DNA of 64,000 nt from positions 13,395,913 through 13,459,912 of the forward strand of contig OX359286.1 of NCBI GenBank assembly GCA_947179155.2, read 5' to 3'. The notes under the pieces are model-generated. The model worked only from the letters and a program-made list of their open reading frames with translations, was not told where the DNA came from and made no database searches. Origin of the DNA: Hedera helix (Eukaryota; Streptophyta; Magnoliopsida; Apiales; Araliaceae). A program made the position numbers and the translations under genes. The stretch's first letter is position 1, and the number at the start of each line of letters is the position of its first letter. Positions 11,225-21,978 of the stretch are shown one piece after another.

Positions 11225-11274
11225 TTACTTCATCTTTCCTTTACCCTTGTTCTTTCCCGAAGTCTCGGGTTGCA
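11225..11274 (-). CDS. conserved terminal exon frame of B1 (spliced micro-gene, hypothetical)
   Basis: Directly after the predicted acceptor TTGCAG|, minus-strand codons read V-Q-P-E-T-S-G-K-N-K-G-K-G-K-M-K then TAA TAG (the first Val codon takes its G from the upstream exon). B3 (51295-51344) differs at five bases here: four are silent third positions (GTG/GTA, TCG/TCT, AAC/AAT, AAA/AAG) and one turns stop TAA into stop TGA. B2 (26459-26508) keeps the frame with Lys, Glu and Gly changes. That pattern suggests past coding selection. The upstream exons do not join to it in one open frame under my simplest splice model, so the full product is unknown. It would be a short, basic, disordered C-terminus. 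Confidence 0.4.
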
Positions 11275-11304
11275 CTGCAATAAGGTTTCATGATATAGCA
11301 AGAG

Positions 11305-11323
11305 TGAGCAACTAGTTTGCTCA
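11305..11323 (-). other. conserved hairpin before intron acceptor (B1)
   Basis: TGAGCAACTAGTTTGCTCA has perfect 7-bp arms, longer than in family A. The flanks GCAAGAG and ACAAGTTTAA match the other families. Confidence 0.75.
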
Positions 11324-11687
11324 ACAAGTTTAAATAACAACAAGGAACAATATATCATGAATGAAAGGGAATAGCTGAACAATTTCATAATGTGAATAAC
11401 ATAAGCAGGAATAATAATTTGCTTTTAAAATTAGGATAGTCAAATAGACTATGAACTATAAATATCCACTGGAGTCAATAGCAGGTTGACCCAATGGTTA
11501 CTACCAGAAATATGTACCCGAGAGAATCAGCCTCAGTACAATATGTGTATGCATAACATTTAATTTCCGTATTTTTGTACCTGATAGTAGATACAGGGTA
11601 CTCCCCTATAATAAAGGGGTGTTCATAATAGTCTAAGAATTCGCATCTTCAATGATTTGGATAGCTTTTAAAATCTTTAACATAAAT

Positions 11688-11711
11688 GTCTAGCCGAACA
11701 ATGGCTTAGAC
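11688..11711 (-). other. GTCTAGCC/GGCTTAGAC hairpin (B1)
   Basis: An imperfect inverted repeat GTCTAGCC...GGCTTAGAC with one bulged base. The same motif occurs in B3 (51754-51777), in E (32942-32967), in G (48591-48616 and 48818-48843) and in M on the opposite strand (41846-41871). Confidence 0.65.
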
Positions 11712-12169
11712 CTACTTTGAACAGTTCTTTAAACAATAGAACAATAATTAAGTACAACAAGTCAATGACTGTACAATCTCAAGTGCAACAAGTGCGAATA
11801 ACAATAATATCGATGTGGAATATTTGTAAAGTAATTAAACCACTCAAAGCATGCTTGGAATAACAGTTCAAGCTTAGATAAATAATTTGCTCAATGAAAT
11901 GAGTTTAGAGATAAGGAACTTGCCTGTCTGCTCAGCTACAATATATGTCTAGCTTTAACTAACTGAGTTTGAAAAGACCTAACATTAATAAAGTTGGTCT
12001 AATAATTAGTATGGCGTATTTGCACAACTATACGCTCACTAAGGTACTTACTTATCATATAAGTACTAAAACATAATTTACGTTAGTCGAAATAATATTA
12101 TTAACCTTATAGACCCTCAATCAAATTAGGTTAATAATTTAATAAGTTAGAAAATATTTTCTTTCTTAA

Positions 12170-12900
12170 GCGTTGGACACTTATTAAACCCTTAAACAAC
12201 TTATTACAATTGTTTAATTAAAGTATAATCAAATTAAATTTATTTTATTAATTCAATCTCTATTTAATTACTATTTAATCTTGGTTAAATAGAAATTAAT
12301 TAATTAACTCTAGTTATTATTTAAAATAAATGATAACTAATTGTACTTACTTATTATTTAATCATAATTAAATAATAAATAATTATTGATTCATTTTAAC
12401 CTTCTTTAATTTAATATTAATCAACTAATAGTTAACTAAGTAATTAACCTTACCTATTATTTAATTTAAGGAAATTAAATAATAGTTTACTCATTTTAAT
12501 CCTATTTAATTATTATTTAATGTCAATTCAATAATAATTAATTATTTAATTAATTTTAATTATTGTTTAAGATTAAATAAAATTCAATTTATTTATCCTT
12601 ATTTATTATTTAAATTAAATAACTTAATTTCCCTTAATCATTATTTAATGCTAATTAAATAATAATTAATTACTTAATTATCCTTATTTATTATTTAATA
12701 ATATTTAAATAATAAATAGTTAATTTATAAATTTTTATATCTTCTTTAATTATTATTTAATGTGAATTAAATAATAATTGCTAATTTATCTCATTTATTT
12801 ATTATTAACATTTTAAATAATAAATAACTAATAAATTTATTTAACTTAACCATGATTTAGCTAACTAGATTAATATTTAAAATATTTAAATATTAAACCT
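12170..12900. repeat. AT-rich palindromic array of B1
   Basis: Repeated TTATTTAAT...ATTAAATAATAA palindromes at irregular 60-80 bp intervals. The same kind of array fills 18830-19640 in B2 and 52280-52760 in B3. Confidence 0.7.
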
Positions 12901-13103
12901 AATTAAGAATATCCTCCCCAATATTATTTTTGAATTATTATTATTTTTGTTATAATTTTAAATTAGTTTTTAAATATTTAAATTAATTAAATTAAACCCG
13001 AATGACATTTCTGTAAATAAGTTGAAAACTGAAACGAGGGCAAAATAGTAATTTCGCCGAGAAAAAATACGGAGGGGCAGTTTGGTAATTTCGCGGAACT
13101 GGG

Positions 13104-13267
13104 CTCGCGCATTGCGCGCGTTATCCGTAAGCAGGCCCAAAACGGTGCCGTTTTTGGACACTGCTGATGGCTTCCGCGCGTACGCGCGGATTGATTTTTT
13201 TCTTTAAACAAAACGACGCCGTTTTGTCTCCGCGTTTTCGGTGAACAGTTGTCCGCGCATTGCGCGG
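13104..13267. repeat. five-palindrome cassette of B1, same order as family A
   Basis: X at 13104-13119 (TCGCGCATTGCGCGCG), Y at 13137-13157, X at 13173-13190 (TCCGCGCGTACGCGCGGA), Y at 13209-13226 (CAAAACGACGCCGTTTTG), X at 13252-13267 (TCCGCGCATTGCGCGGA). Centres lie 34-42 bp apart. On minus it is followed by about two units of the 60-bp AAATTACC...TGCCC repeat (13020-13100), as in family A. Confidence 0.85.
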
Positions 13268-13793
13268 AAATTAAATTTTTTTTTTCTTTGCAGACTGTGA
13301 ACAGTGTCCGGCAATACCCATTTTAAATAAAAATATACCATCAAGTAAGCTTTAAATCCTCAATAAAAATCCAAAAAAATTACCAATCACTTAATATCAA
13401 TTTATAACATGAAAATTTAATTTTTCATGATTTAATATCATTCTTTTTTTATAAAAATTTTTACATCACATAAACTACCATAAATCATAACTTTTTGTAT
13501 ATAACTCCATTTTGAGTGATTCAAACTTTGTTTTTCTCATGATTTAATGTTCTATAATATTAGAATATCAAAACTAAGTTTTATAAAATTATTTTTGGTC
13601 ATGTAGTTCAAGACTTGATTATACACTATTAAACACATATTTTAGCATACAAATGATACCAAAATACAAACCAAGCATATTAAACTCAAGCATGGCATAA
13701 ATATTACTACCACACATTATTAACTATATTAACATATTTATATACACATGTTAGTTTATTTAATTTAAAACAAAATTAGATTTAGAATAACCA

Positions 13794-13856
13794 TTACCTT
13801 GATTTAATGGCTATCCTCCTTTTTCTTCCAAAATAGGTGGTGAATCTTGAAGACAT
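13794..13856 (-). CDS. small ORF with YFG-RR motif in B1 exon 1 (hypothetical)
   Basis: Twenty codons on minus from ATG at 13856 read MSSRFTTYFG then RKRRIAIKSR and stop. A second in-frame ATG lies 15 nt upstream at 13871. B2 (17974-18036), B3 (53303-53395) and C (25430-25537) have ORFs that align without gaps through M-x-x-x-(F/Y)-x-x-Y-F-G-(R/K)-x-R-R, with third-position differences (GGA/GGG/GGT, TAT/TAC). The final AAG|GTAATGG resembles a 5' splice donor at the same codon phase in all four, so the frame may continue in a later exon. I recognise no family. It would be a basic peptide; a short regulatory upstream ORF is the main alternative. Confidence 0.45.
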   Translation of the reverse strand: MSSRFTTYFGRKRRIAIKSR

Positions 13857-15152
13857 ACACCAAGAACTCATTCTCTTGATAATTTTGCTCTCAAAATATT
13901 TTTCTACACTCTCAAATGCTCTCTAGCTCTCTCTTTTGGACTTGGAGAAAATAATGAAATAACATCTAACAATTTCAAGTATACTTGCAAAATTATTAGA
14001 TACACATAATATATCTAATAATTTTGCCCATGCCTCTAAATGACAACTTACACAAGGAATGAGTTAAATGACACATTAGGTGAAAAGAGGAATGGTCCAT
14101 GTACTTGAAAAATCAAACAAGCAATCCATTAATTAAATAAATGAAAAATAAACTAAAATAAAAACAAAATATAAATTTTCTCTCTCCTCCACCCACATGG
14201 TCGGCTGATGGTCTACATTTTTGTCCCAAAATGAGTGTCACAAGCTCACTTTTTAATAATTAATAGTTATATAATTGTATTTTTCAAGTGGGCCAATTAT
14301 TGGGCTTTATTTAAAATACCAATTGGACTCCTATTAAATTGTTTGTGCTACTAAATTGTCAAATTTTATTATTCTCCACTTGGGCTACTAATTGACCCAT
14401 GTTGGGCTAATTTAATAATTTACACATTAATTATTCAATCCATGATTAAATAAATAATTAGATTGAATAAATAATTAAATATTCTAACCCATTAGTATTA
14501 AATTACTAAATGGACTAATAAATATTATTATTAATAATTCACATTATTTACATTAATTAATAATAATATTAATTAATTTATTATATTTAATTAACTCATT
14601 ATATTCAATTTAATTAATAGGAAACTTATCAATTATTTTGATATTAAAACTTTAGGGTTTGTTCACTAATTTAAATAACATATTAGTGACCCCCTTTAAA
14701 TAATTTTAGTAATTAATTACATAATCATTTAATCACATAATTAATTAATCACATAAAAAGATTTAAATAATCTCGTAAAACTAACTCGTCGGAAATTAAA
14801 TTAATAATTTAATTAATAATGACGTGGAAATTCTAGGACATTACACGTATTATAAAACTCAACATTCAAAATTTAATATTGTTTATATCCATACAACATT
14901 CTTTGTTTCATAATGAATAATATATATATATATATATATCTTCTATCGTATCAACTATCTCGAACAATTACAGTTCACAATTTAATTCTATTCATTCTAT
15001 AATATAATTTTTTTTACCCACATTGAATTATAATATTAAAAAATATATATAATTATAACATTCACAACCTTCTAGGTTATTCCATCTCTAATGAAATCCG
15101 ATTTTCCTGAAATTCATTTCTTAACTTGCAAAAGTTTAAATTATGCAAGTAA

Positions 15153-15168
15153 TGAGCACAACGGCTCA
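15153..15168 (-). other. conserved hairpin (A3)
   Basis: On plus it reads TGAGCACAACGGCTCA: 5-bp arms with a loop different from A1 and A2. It lies about 25 nt from the predicted acceptor, which in this copy has lost its AG (TTTTGCAA). Confidence 0.65.
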
Positions 15169-15898
15169 GGAAGTTCAACAGTTTACACCTTTTATGTTTC
15201 ATATAGCACATAGCATAATATGCTCTGTGTGTGTCATACATCATGTGTTGTGCTTCTATTTAAGCAATATATTTCACATATATTCATATCGTTGCACAAA
15301 GTGCACATTGTTGTCATATTGTTCATAGATTACATAACACATAATTTATATGTATTTAAACAAGAATTAACATATCATAACAGATAATCAATTAATATCA
15401 AAGTACTGAAGAACTTGCCTGGATTGTGAAATTAATTAATAAATACCCCTTCTATAGTGCTTCTCGTACAACATATGATCATAAAATAATCAATTAATAA
15501 TTATTTATCCTCTCATGATATTAATTTAATTAATATCATCTATAATGTAATTAACCCTACCCGACGGTTTATTTTAGGGTATCGGGTCAATTATTAATTA
15601 ATATGATTAATTATATTAACCTCGTCTCTTAATATAAAACACACTCAGTGCGGACAACCCGGCTCATCGGATAAAATTTAGCATATTTGGTTGTCCGGAT
15701 TTTCATTTAATCATTTTCTAACTTTTAAACTTAATATATTAATATTTAAAATATTTAAATATTAATCCTCAATATTTAATATTTTAAAAAAAATTAAATT
15801 TAATGTCCAAACATCATTTCTATATTTTTAGTATTTTTCTAAAATTTTCTATAATTTTGAAACAATTTTAAACATTTATTTCAATTAAAAACAATTTT

Positions 15899-16038
15899 TG
15901 GGGGCATTTTGGTAATTTCTGCGGTTCAAGGACACGCTGGTCATTTTCTGAAAAGGTCGGGGCTATTTTAGTAATTTCGGCGTTCTAGGGACACGTTCGG
16001 TATAACCTGAAAAGGACGGGGGCACGCTGGTAATTTCA
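15899..16038 (-). repeat. 60-bp tandem repeat of A3
   Basis: Just over two degenerate units (GGGGGCATTTTGGTAATTTC on plus) next to the palindrome cassette. Confidence 0.75.
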
Positions 16039-16053
16039 CCGCATCGCAGGCCA

Positions 16054-16217
16054 CCGCGTATTGTGCGCGGCCTCCCCTTTACGCCAGCCAAACGACGTTG
16101 TTTGGCCTGGCGTCAGCAAAATCTCAACCGCGCATGACGCGGCTTTCATTCCGCCCCTCAAAACGACGCCGTTTCATCCAAGGCGGAATAAAAAAATTGA
16201 CCGCGCGCCATGCGCGG
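16054..16217. repeat. five-palindrome cassette of A3
   Basis: X 16054-16070, Y 16088-16105 (CCAAACGACGTTGTTTGG), X 16127-16143, Y 16160-16175, X 16201-16217, the same alternating order as the other copies. Confidence 0.85.
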
Positions 16218-16641
16218 TCGACCCTTAACAGATTTCATCTTCTTCCTCCGCAAACAGTGCACCAGCCCAAGCAACATAATCCATTTTTGATCAAATTTCC
16301 CCCCACAAAATAACTCTAAAAATCATATAATTCACACATATATATCCAAAAATTATTTGGAATGATTATTCTAATTATTTACAATAATTTTTCCTAAAAT
16401 TATTTTACCACCATAATTACCAAAATAAATCAAAATAATTTGATTTATACCTTCCTTGAAGCTTGTTCTACCTCTAGTGGGCACCAAAATTCTCTTCATT
16501 GGTGGCTATGGAGGTTATCCGGTGGTGGTGGTGACTCTCGGATGAGGAAGAAATAGAGAGGAATTTGTGTGTGTGTGTGTGTGTGTTTTTTTTCTTTCTT
16601 TTCATTGTTTTTTTCTCCTTCTTTTCTTATTCTTTTCTTCT

Positions 16642-16648
16642 TTTATAA
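16642..16648 (-). promoter_or_regulatory. TATA box of A3
   Basis: TTATAAAAG on minus, at the position of the A1 TATA box. A (GT)n tract at 16567-16587 follows it on the transcribed side. Confidence 0.5.
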
Positions 16649-17002
16649 CCAAAGGCTATGCATCCTTAAATAAAAAAATTTCCACCGACTTTGCCAACCA
16701 CCGACTCAACTTTTGGATAAATTCCCATGTAAAAATTAAAATTTTAATACATTACGTAGTTATTTCGTGTAATAAATATTTTATATAATGAATATAAAAT
16801 ATTTATTTTAATTCACCAAAATTCATAATATGCTTTATAAATAATATTTAGACCTTTTTTCAAGTACTTTATATGACAATTTTTTTACACGCATAATAAC
16901 ATGCATGTAATTATATGAGGTAATTTATACCTCCAAAATTCACAAAATAATACATATATTATAAAAATTATTTTCTTACTTTTACACTTCGTTACTTGGA
17001 CA

Positions 17003-17021
17003 ACATGTTACACTAACATGT
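17003..17021. promoter_or_regulatory. U3 19-bp inverted repeat of A3
   Basis: ACATGTTACACTAACATGT keeps both 8-bp arms of the A1 element. Confidence 0.6.
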
Positions 17022-17973
17022 TCACGTTTTCGAAATATTATCCTTTATAAAAATCATAAAAATTCCATTAAACAATAAACATAATTTTAATAAATTAAAA
17101 CATTCATTTTTCCTCATTTATTTTTCATTTCTTTATTATTCACATTAACTTTCCTTATATAAATTTTATAATTTATTATTATATAATTTATATAATTACA
17201 TTATCCCTTTTTAAATAATTTTCATTTTACACAAAATACAATTTATAAAAATTTTCTTCCATCCTTATTCAATTTAATCTTCTTATATAAATTATATAAT
17301 TATTCCTACATAATTTATATAATTATTATTTTTCTCATATTTCACTTTAATTTTCTTATATAAATTATATAATTTATAATTTATATAATTACCTTTCTTC
17401 TTTATTAATTTCTAAACTTCAACTATAATTATTGATTAATTATATTATCAATATCTCAAATTTTACTAACTTCCTCATTAACTTTTCATTTAAATTTGGA
17501 TTAATTTAATTATTAGTCCCTTTATATCCATAATTAATAAAATTTATAATTACAACAATTAAACATGCACATATATATACAAATATATCTATATACATAT
17601 CTATTTCATATTCCTCACATTTCCACATAACACCATTTAATCATAATTTCTGCACTTCCACAATAATTTAATTGTACAATTTATTGTACCTTTACATGAA
17701 ATTTCTCTTATTCTTAATAAATTATTTTTAAACAATTTATTTACTTTTCAATTAATTTAAATCAACATCAATTATCACCATCTCTTTACAGATTTATTTT
17801 ATCAATTAAATCCCTTCACATACCTTAAATCACATAAAATATCACCAATATTTTAAACAACCTTAATAATTCCATTAATTAAATTCTCATTTAATATTAT
17901 TAAAGAAATCCTAAAAATTCGGATCCTCACAGAGAGTTTTAGATTTTGCTAGAAAAGAAGGAGTTTCATTTTC

Positions 17974-18036
17974 ATGCCAACCTCATTCATCTCCTACTTT
18001 GGTAAAGAAAGAAGAAGAGTATCTAGATCAAGGTAG
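17974..18036 (+). CDS. small ORF with YFG-RR motif in B2 exon 1 (hypothetical)
   Basis: Twenty plus-strand codons read MPTSFISYFG then KERRRVSRSR and stop TAG. Length and alignment match the B1 ORF exactly, although little of the surrounding sequence aligns. The last codons TCAAG|GTAGC again form a possible splice donor, at the same phase. It lies in B2 piece 17932-19947, shortly downstream of the A3 insertion. Function unknown. Confidence 0.45.
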   Translation: MPTSFISYFGKERRRVSRSR

Positions 18037-18387
18037 CTTTTGTTTAAAACCCTAACTTGCATGCTAATTATTTTTTTATGTTAGTTATAGGAAGTTGAAA
18101 TTTTAAATGGTTAGAATCTTGCTAAATATGTGTATATAGGTTAACATGTATTTAACTTGTGTATTAGTATGTATTTATGTCAAAAATCTTGAAAGAAAGC
18201 TCAAAAATACCTTTACCGGAAAAGTAAATCGGAGCAGCCCACTCCCGGAGTTACTGTTCACGTTCCGTAAGTCAGAATCATGATCGGTCAACTCTTGGTG
18301 ATTGAGTTATTCAATACGAAGATTTTTCGAGTGGATTGACCAAAAACCGAAAAATGAGAGAGATATTTGTTTTGAAAAAAAGACCCC

Positions 18388-18655
18388 GTTGTCGGAGACA
18401 ACACATTGGCAGTCGGCTATTTGGCCACTTTCAGTGGCCAAACCTTATCCAAATAAATGACCCAATGATTGAAAATTGTAGTTTAAGAAGATACGAAACT
18501 AACGAGACCGACTAGAGGTCAATCAAAGTTATAAAACTCAAGATATAAGTGTTTCCGCTTGGGACCCTAAATATGGATCGATTATGAAAAAATGAAAATG
18601 TTTTGCCGGTTCATGTTGACCGAACCAGACTTTTTCTTTGATCGGACAGTCCGAT
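18388..18655. repeat. palindrome cluster in the variable slot of B2
   Basis: This position corresponds to the X/Y cassette of B1 but holds different palindromes: GTTGTCGGAGACAAC (18388-18402), TTGGCCACT/AGTGGCCAA with a 3-nt loop (18421-18441) and ATCGGACAGTCCGAT (18641-18655). So the slot keeps its symmetry but not its sequence. Confidence 0.7.
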
Positions 18656-18829
18656 CGGTTTCGACGATGTGTCCTTAACGGAAGTTACTCAATTTTGCGT
18701 GTAATATTTAATAAAAATGAGTTTGTATTTTTAGCATGTCATCTAGTAATTTTCATAATTAAAATGTGATTAAACATTACTAATTAAACGAAAAATACTA
18801 AATTAATATTTTTAATTCCTAAAATATCA

Positions 18830-19640
18830 TAAAACTGTTAATTACTTATTATTTAAATAATATTAAATAATAAGTAAGATTAATTAAGAAATTCATTATT
18901 TTTAATAGTATTCAAGGTATAAAAAGGTACACTAATTAACTATTAATTAGTTCATAATTAGATAAAATTTCTAATAAATTATTATTAAATATATAATTTA
19001 AGTATTTAGTAATAATATCAAAAAGATAAATTAAATAAATAAATTATTAATTATTTAATTCAGAATTAAATAATAAATAAAGATAAGTAACTAACTAATT
19101 ATTATTTAATTAATATTAAATAATAATTAAAGAGAGATAAAATTTATAAATTAATTATTTATTATTTAAATAAATAAAGTTAATTAAGCAGTTAATTATT
19201 ATTTAATTAGCATTAAATAATGATCAAATGGAATTTAAGTTAGTAAATTAATTATTTATTATTTAATTAAAATTAAAACATAAATAAGGATAAATAAAGT
19301 AATTATTGTTTAACCTTAAATAGTAATTAAAGTAAAATAAATAAATAAATAAATAATTATTATTTAATTGACATTAAATAATAATTAAAGAGGATTAAAA
19401 TTAGTAAATTATTTAATTTCTTTAAATTAGATAATAAGTAAGGATAATTACTTAATTAATTATTAAATTAAATAATAATTAAAGGAGATTAAAGTTAAAA
19501 TAATAATTATTTGTTATTTAATTATTATTAAATAATAAGTACGTACAATTGGTTATTATTTATTTTCAAATAATAATTAAGGATAATTAATTAATTACTA
19601 TTTAATTAAGACTAAATAGTAATTAAATAGAGATAGAGTT
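18830..19640. repeat. AT-rich palindromic array of B2
   Basis: Repeated TTATTTAAT...ATTAAATAATAA palindromes, the plus-strand counterpart of the B1 array. No gene is seen in it. Confidence 0.7.
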
Positions 19641-21339
19641 AATAAAATAATTTGATTTTAATTATGCATTAATTAAACAATTATAATAAATTGTTTAAAG
19701 GTTTAATAAGTGTTTAACACTTAAGAAAAATACTCTTAACTTATTAAATCATTAACTTTAGAATTTTTTTTATTGTCTATAAGGTTAATGATAGTATATC
19801 GAATGATGTGAATGATGTGTTAGACTTAATTGATAGATAATTTCTTAGTAAGCATATAGACGTACAAGTATACACAATACTAATTGATAGACTGACTTTG
19901 TCAATGTTAGGTCTTTTAAAACTAGTTAATTAAAGCTAGTTACTTGTAGGGTTGTTCGTTCTCAGTCTTACTATAAGAATCCGCACCAACCAATAGTTTG
20001 GATAAGCTTTTAAAATATTTAATTTGATGAATTCAAATATGCATTATTTGTGAGGATTCGAATTTTCAGGATTTTCTTTAATAAAATTAAATAAGAATTT
20101 AATTGATAAAAGTTATCAAGGTTGTTAAATTAATTATTATTTTATGTGATTTAAGGTATGTGATGAAATTTAATTAGTAAATTCAATCTGTACAGAGATC
20201 ATGACGAATTATGTTATTTTAAAATAATTAAAAAGTAAATAAATTGTTTAAAAATAATTTATGAAGAATAAGAGAAATTCCTTGTAAAGGCGATAAAATT
20301 ATTATGAAAATGCAGAAATTATGATTTTAAATGAGGTTATGTGATAATATGAAAGGTATGAATTAAATATGTATATATTTATATATATACATTTTCATAT
20401 ATATGGGTGTTATGTTTAAGTGATAATTATAAATGTTATTAATTATGAAAATTAAGGGATTAATAATTAAATTAATCCAATTTTAAATAAAAAGTGAATG
20501 GGGAAGTTAATAAAATTGTAATTATTGATTTTAGATTTAATTAAGAATTATGGTGGAAATTTAGAAATTTATTGCGGAGAAAAGTAATTATATAAGTTAT
20601 ATAATAATAAATTATATAATTTATATAAGGAAATTAAAGTGATGTATGAAGAAATTAATAATTATATAAATTATATAAGAATAATTATATAATTTATATA
20701 AGGTGATTAAATTGAATAAAGATGGAAGGAAATTTTATAAATGGTGTTTTATGTAAAATGAAAATTAATTAATGATAAATTAATTATATAAATTATATAA
20801 TAATAAATTATATAATTTATATAAAGAAAGTTATTGTAAATTGTAAAGAATTGAATAATAAATAAGAAAAAGGAATGTTTTAAGTTATTAAAAATTATAG
20901 TTATGTATAACGGAATTATTATGACTTTTATGAAGAATAATATTTCGGAAACGTGAACATGTTAATGTAATATGATGTCCAAGTAATGAAGTGAAAAATT
21001 ATGAAAAATAATTTTTATAAGCAATATGAATTATTTTATGATTTTTGGAGGTATAAATTACCTCATATAATTACGTGCATGTCATTATGCGTGTACAAAA
21101 TTTGTCAAGTAAAGTATCCAAAAGAGGTATTAAAATTATTTATAAATCATGTTATGATTTTTGGTAAATTAAAATAAATATTTTATATATTATATAAAAT
21201 ATTTATTATACAAAATAATTATATAATGTATTAAATAAAGTTTGCATGCTATTTGGAACGTCCGAGAATTTTCTAAGTTGGTTGGAGTGTAAGGCGGTGG
21301 ACTTAAGAGGGATTTAAAAACATTTCATGCAAATATATG

Positions 21340-21345
<6 letters not shown>

Positions 21346-21401
<56 letters not shown>
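21346..21401. repeat. (TA)n microsatellite at the TATA-box position of A4
   Basis: About 28 TA units. In A1 and A2 the TATA box occupies the aligned position, so the microsatellite probably grew out of it. Confidence 0.8.
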
Positions 21402-21403
<2 letters not shown>

Positions 21404-21810
21404 AAGGAAGAAGGAAACAAAAGAGAAAAGAAAGAAAAACAAAACATGCTTATCTCCTTCTCCAACCGAATACCATCATCCTAGCCACCACCGACCACCA
21501 TGGCTACAAGAGGGAAAAGAAGATATTGGAGCCATCATGAGGATGAATTTTAAGCTTCAAGGAAAGTATTTTAGAAGGTATAAATTAATTTATTTGATTT
21601 ATTTTATATTTATTAGTGATAAAATAATTTTGTAGAAAATTAGTAAATAATTAAGAAAATTATTCCCAACAATTTTTGGATGAATAGTTATGAATAATAT
21701 GATTTTTGGATGTGTTATGTTGTAAAAATTGTGAAGAGATTTGGATTTTTTTTGGTTAATTATTCATGGCTGGTTCACTGTGCGGGAAGAAGAAAGAAAA
21801 CTGGACAGGG

Positions 21811-21964
21811 CCGCGCATTGCGCGCGGCTGAAAGTGTCACAGGGCCAACAACGACGCCGTTTTGGGCAGTAAGGGCGTGCCGCGCGACGCGCGGTAGAAG
21901 TTTCCGGAACAGGCCACCAAACGACGTCGTTTTGGATCAACCAGGATGGGCCGCGCAATGCGCG
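21811..21964. repeat. five-palindrome cassette of A4
   Basis: X 21811-21827 (CCGCGCATTGCGCGCGG), Y 21845-21865, X 21879-21895 (GCCGCGCGACGCGCGGT), Y 21917-21935 (CCAAACGACGTCGTTTTGG), X 21951-21964. Confidence 0.85.
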
Positions 21965-21978
21965 ACCGCGTTTTGGGC

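Larger units (their letters stand above)
11275..11923 (-). other. predicted GC-AG intron of B1
   Basis: On minus, donor CAGACAG|GCAAGTTCC and acceptor CCTTATTGCAG|TGC enclose 649 bp. B3 has the same layout (51345-52019, donor GCAAAT). The intron contains the hairpin at 11305-11323 near its 3' end and a second hairpin at 11688-11711 that is shared with the interiors of elements E and G. Confidence 0.6.
10972..14845 (-). mobile_element. solo LTR, family B copy 1 (B1), intact
   Basis: A 3874-bp unit, TGTGACGCCCCCAAATTCGG to GAAATTCTAGGACATTACA on plus, with the exact duplication CGTAT (10967-10971 and 14846-14850). It lies inside A3, which lies inside B2, so two family B members are nested at different depths. 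On minus it carries the YFG small ORF (13794-13856), palindrome cassette (13104-13267), AT-rich palindromic arrays (12170-12900), predicted GC-AG intron (11275-11923) and a conserved terminal exon (11225-11274). It is the best reference copy for family B. Confidence 0.92.
10696..17931 (-). mobile_element. solo LTR, family A copy 3 (A3), split by B1
   Basis: An inverted family A LTR running TGTAACGACCCCGAAATTCG to CGGATCCTCACA on plus, with the exact duplication GAGAG at 10691-10695 and 17932-17936. B1 (10972-14845) sits inside it; without B1 it is about 3.36 kb. Landmarks on minus: U3 repeat 17003-17021, TATA 16642-16648, palindromes 16054-16217, 60-bp repeats 15899-16038, hairpin 15153-15168. 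The GC-AG acceptor has lost its AG. Confidence 0.9.

Noticed and set aside
7081..17936. A2 and A3 as one large foldback (inverted repeat) transposon, since they are inverted copies 182 bp apart
   Set aside because: Each has its own 5-bp target duplication (ATTAG and GAGAG), so they are two independent insertions into B2.
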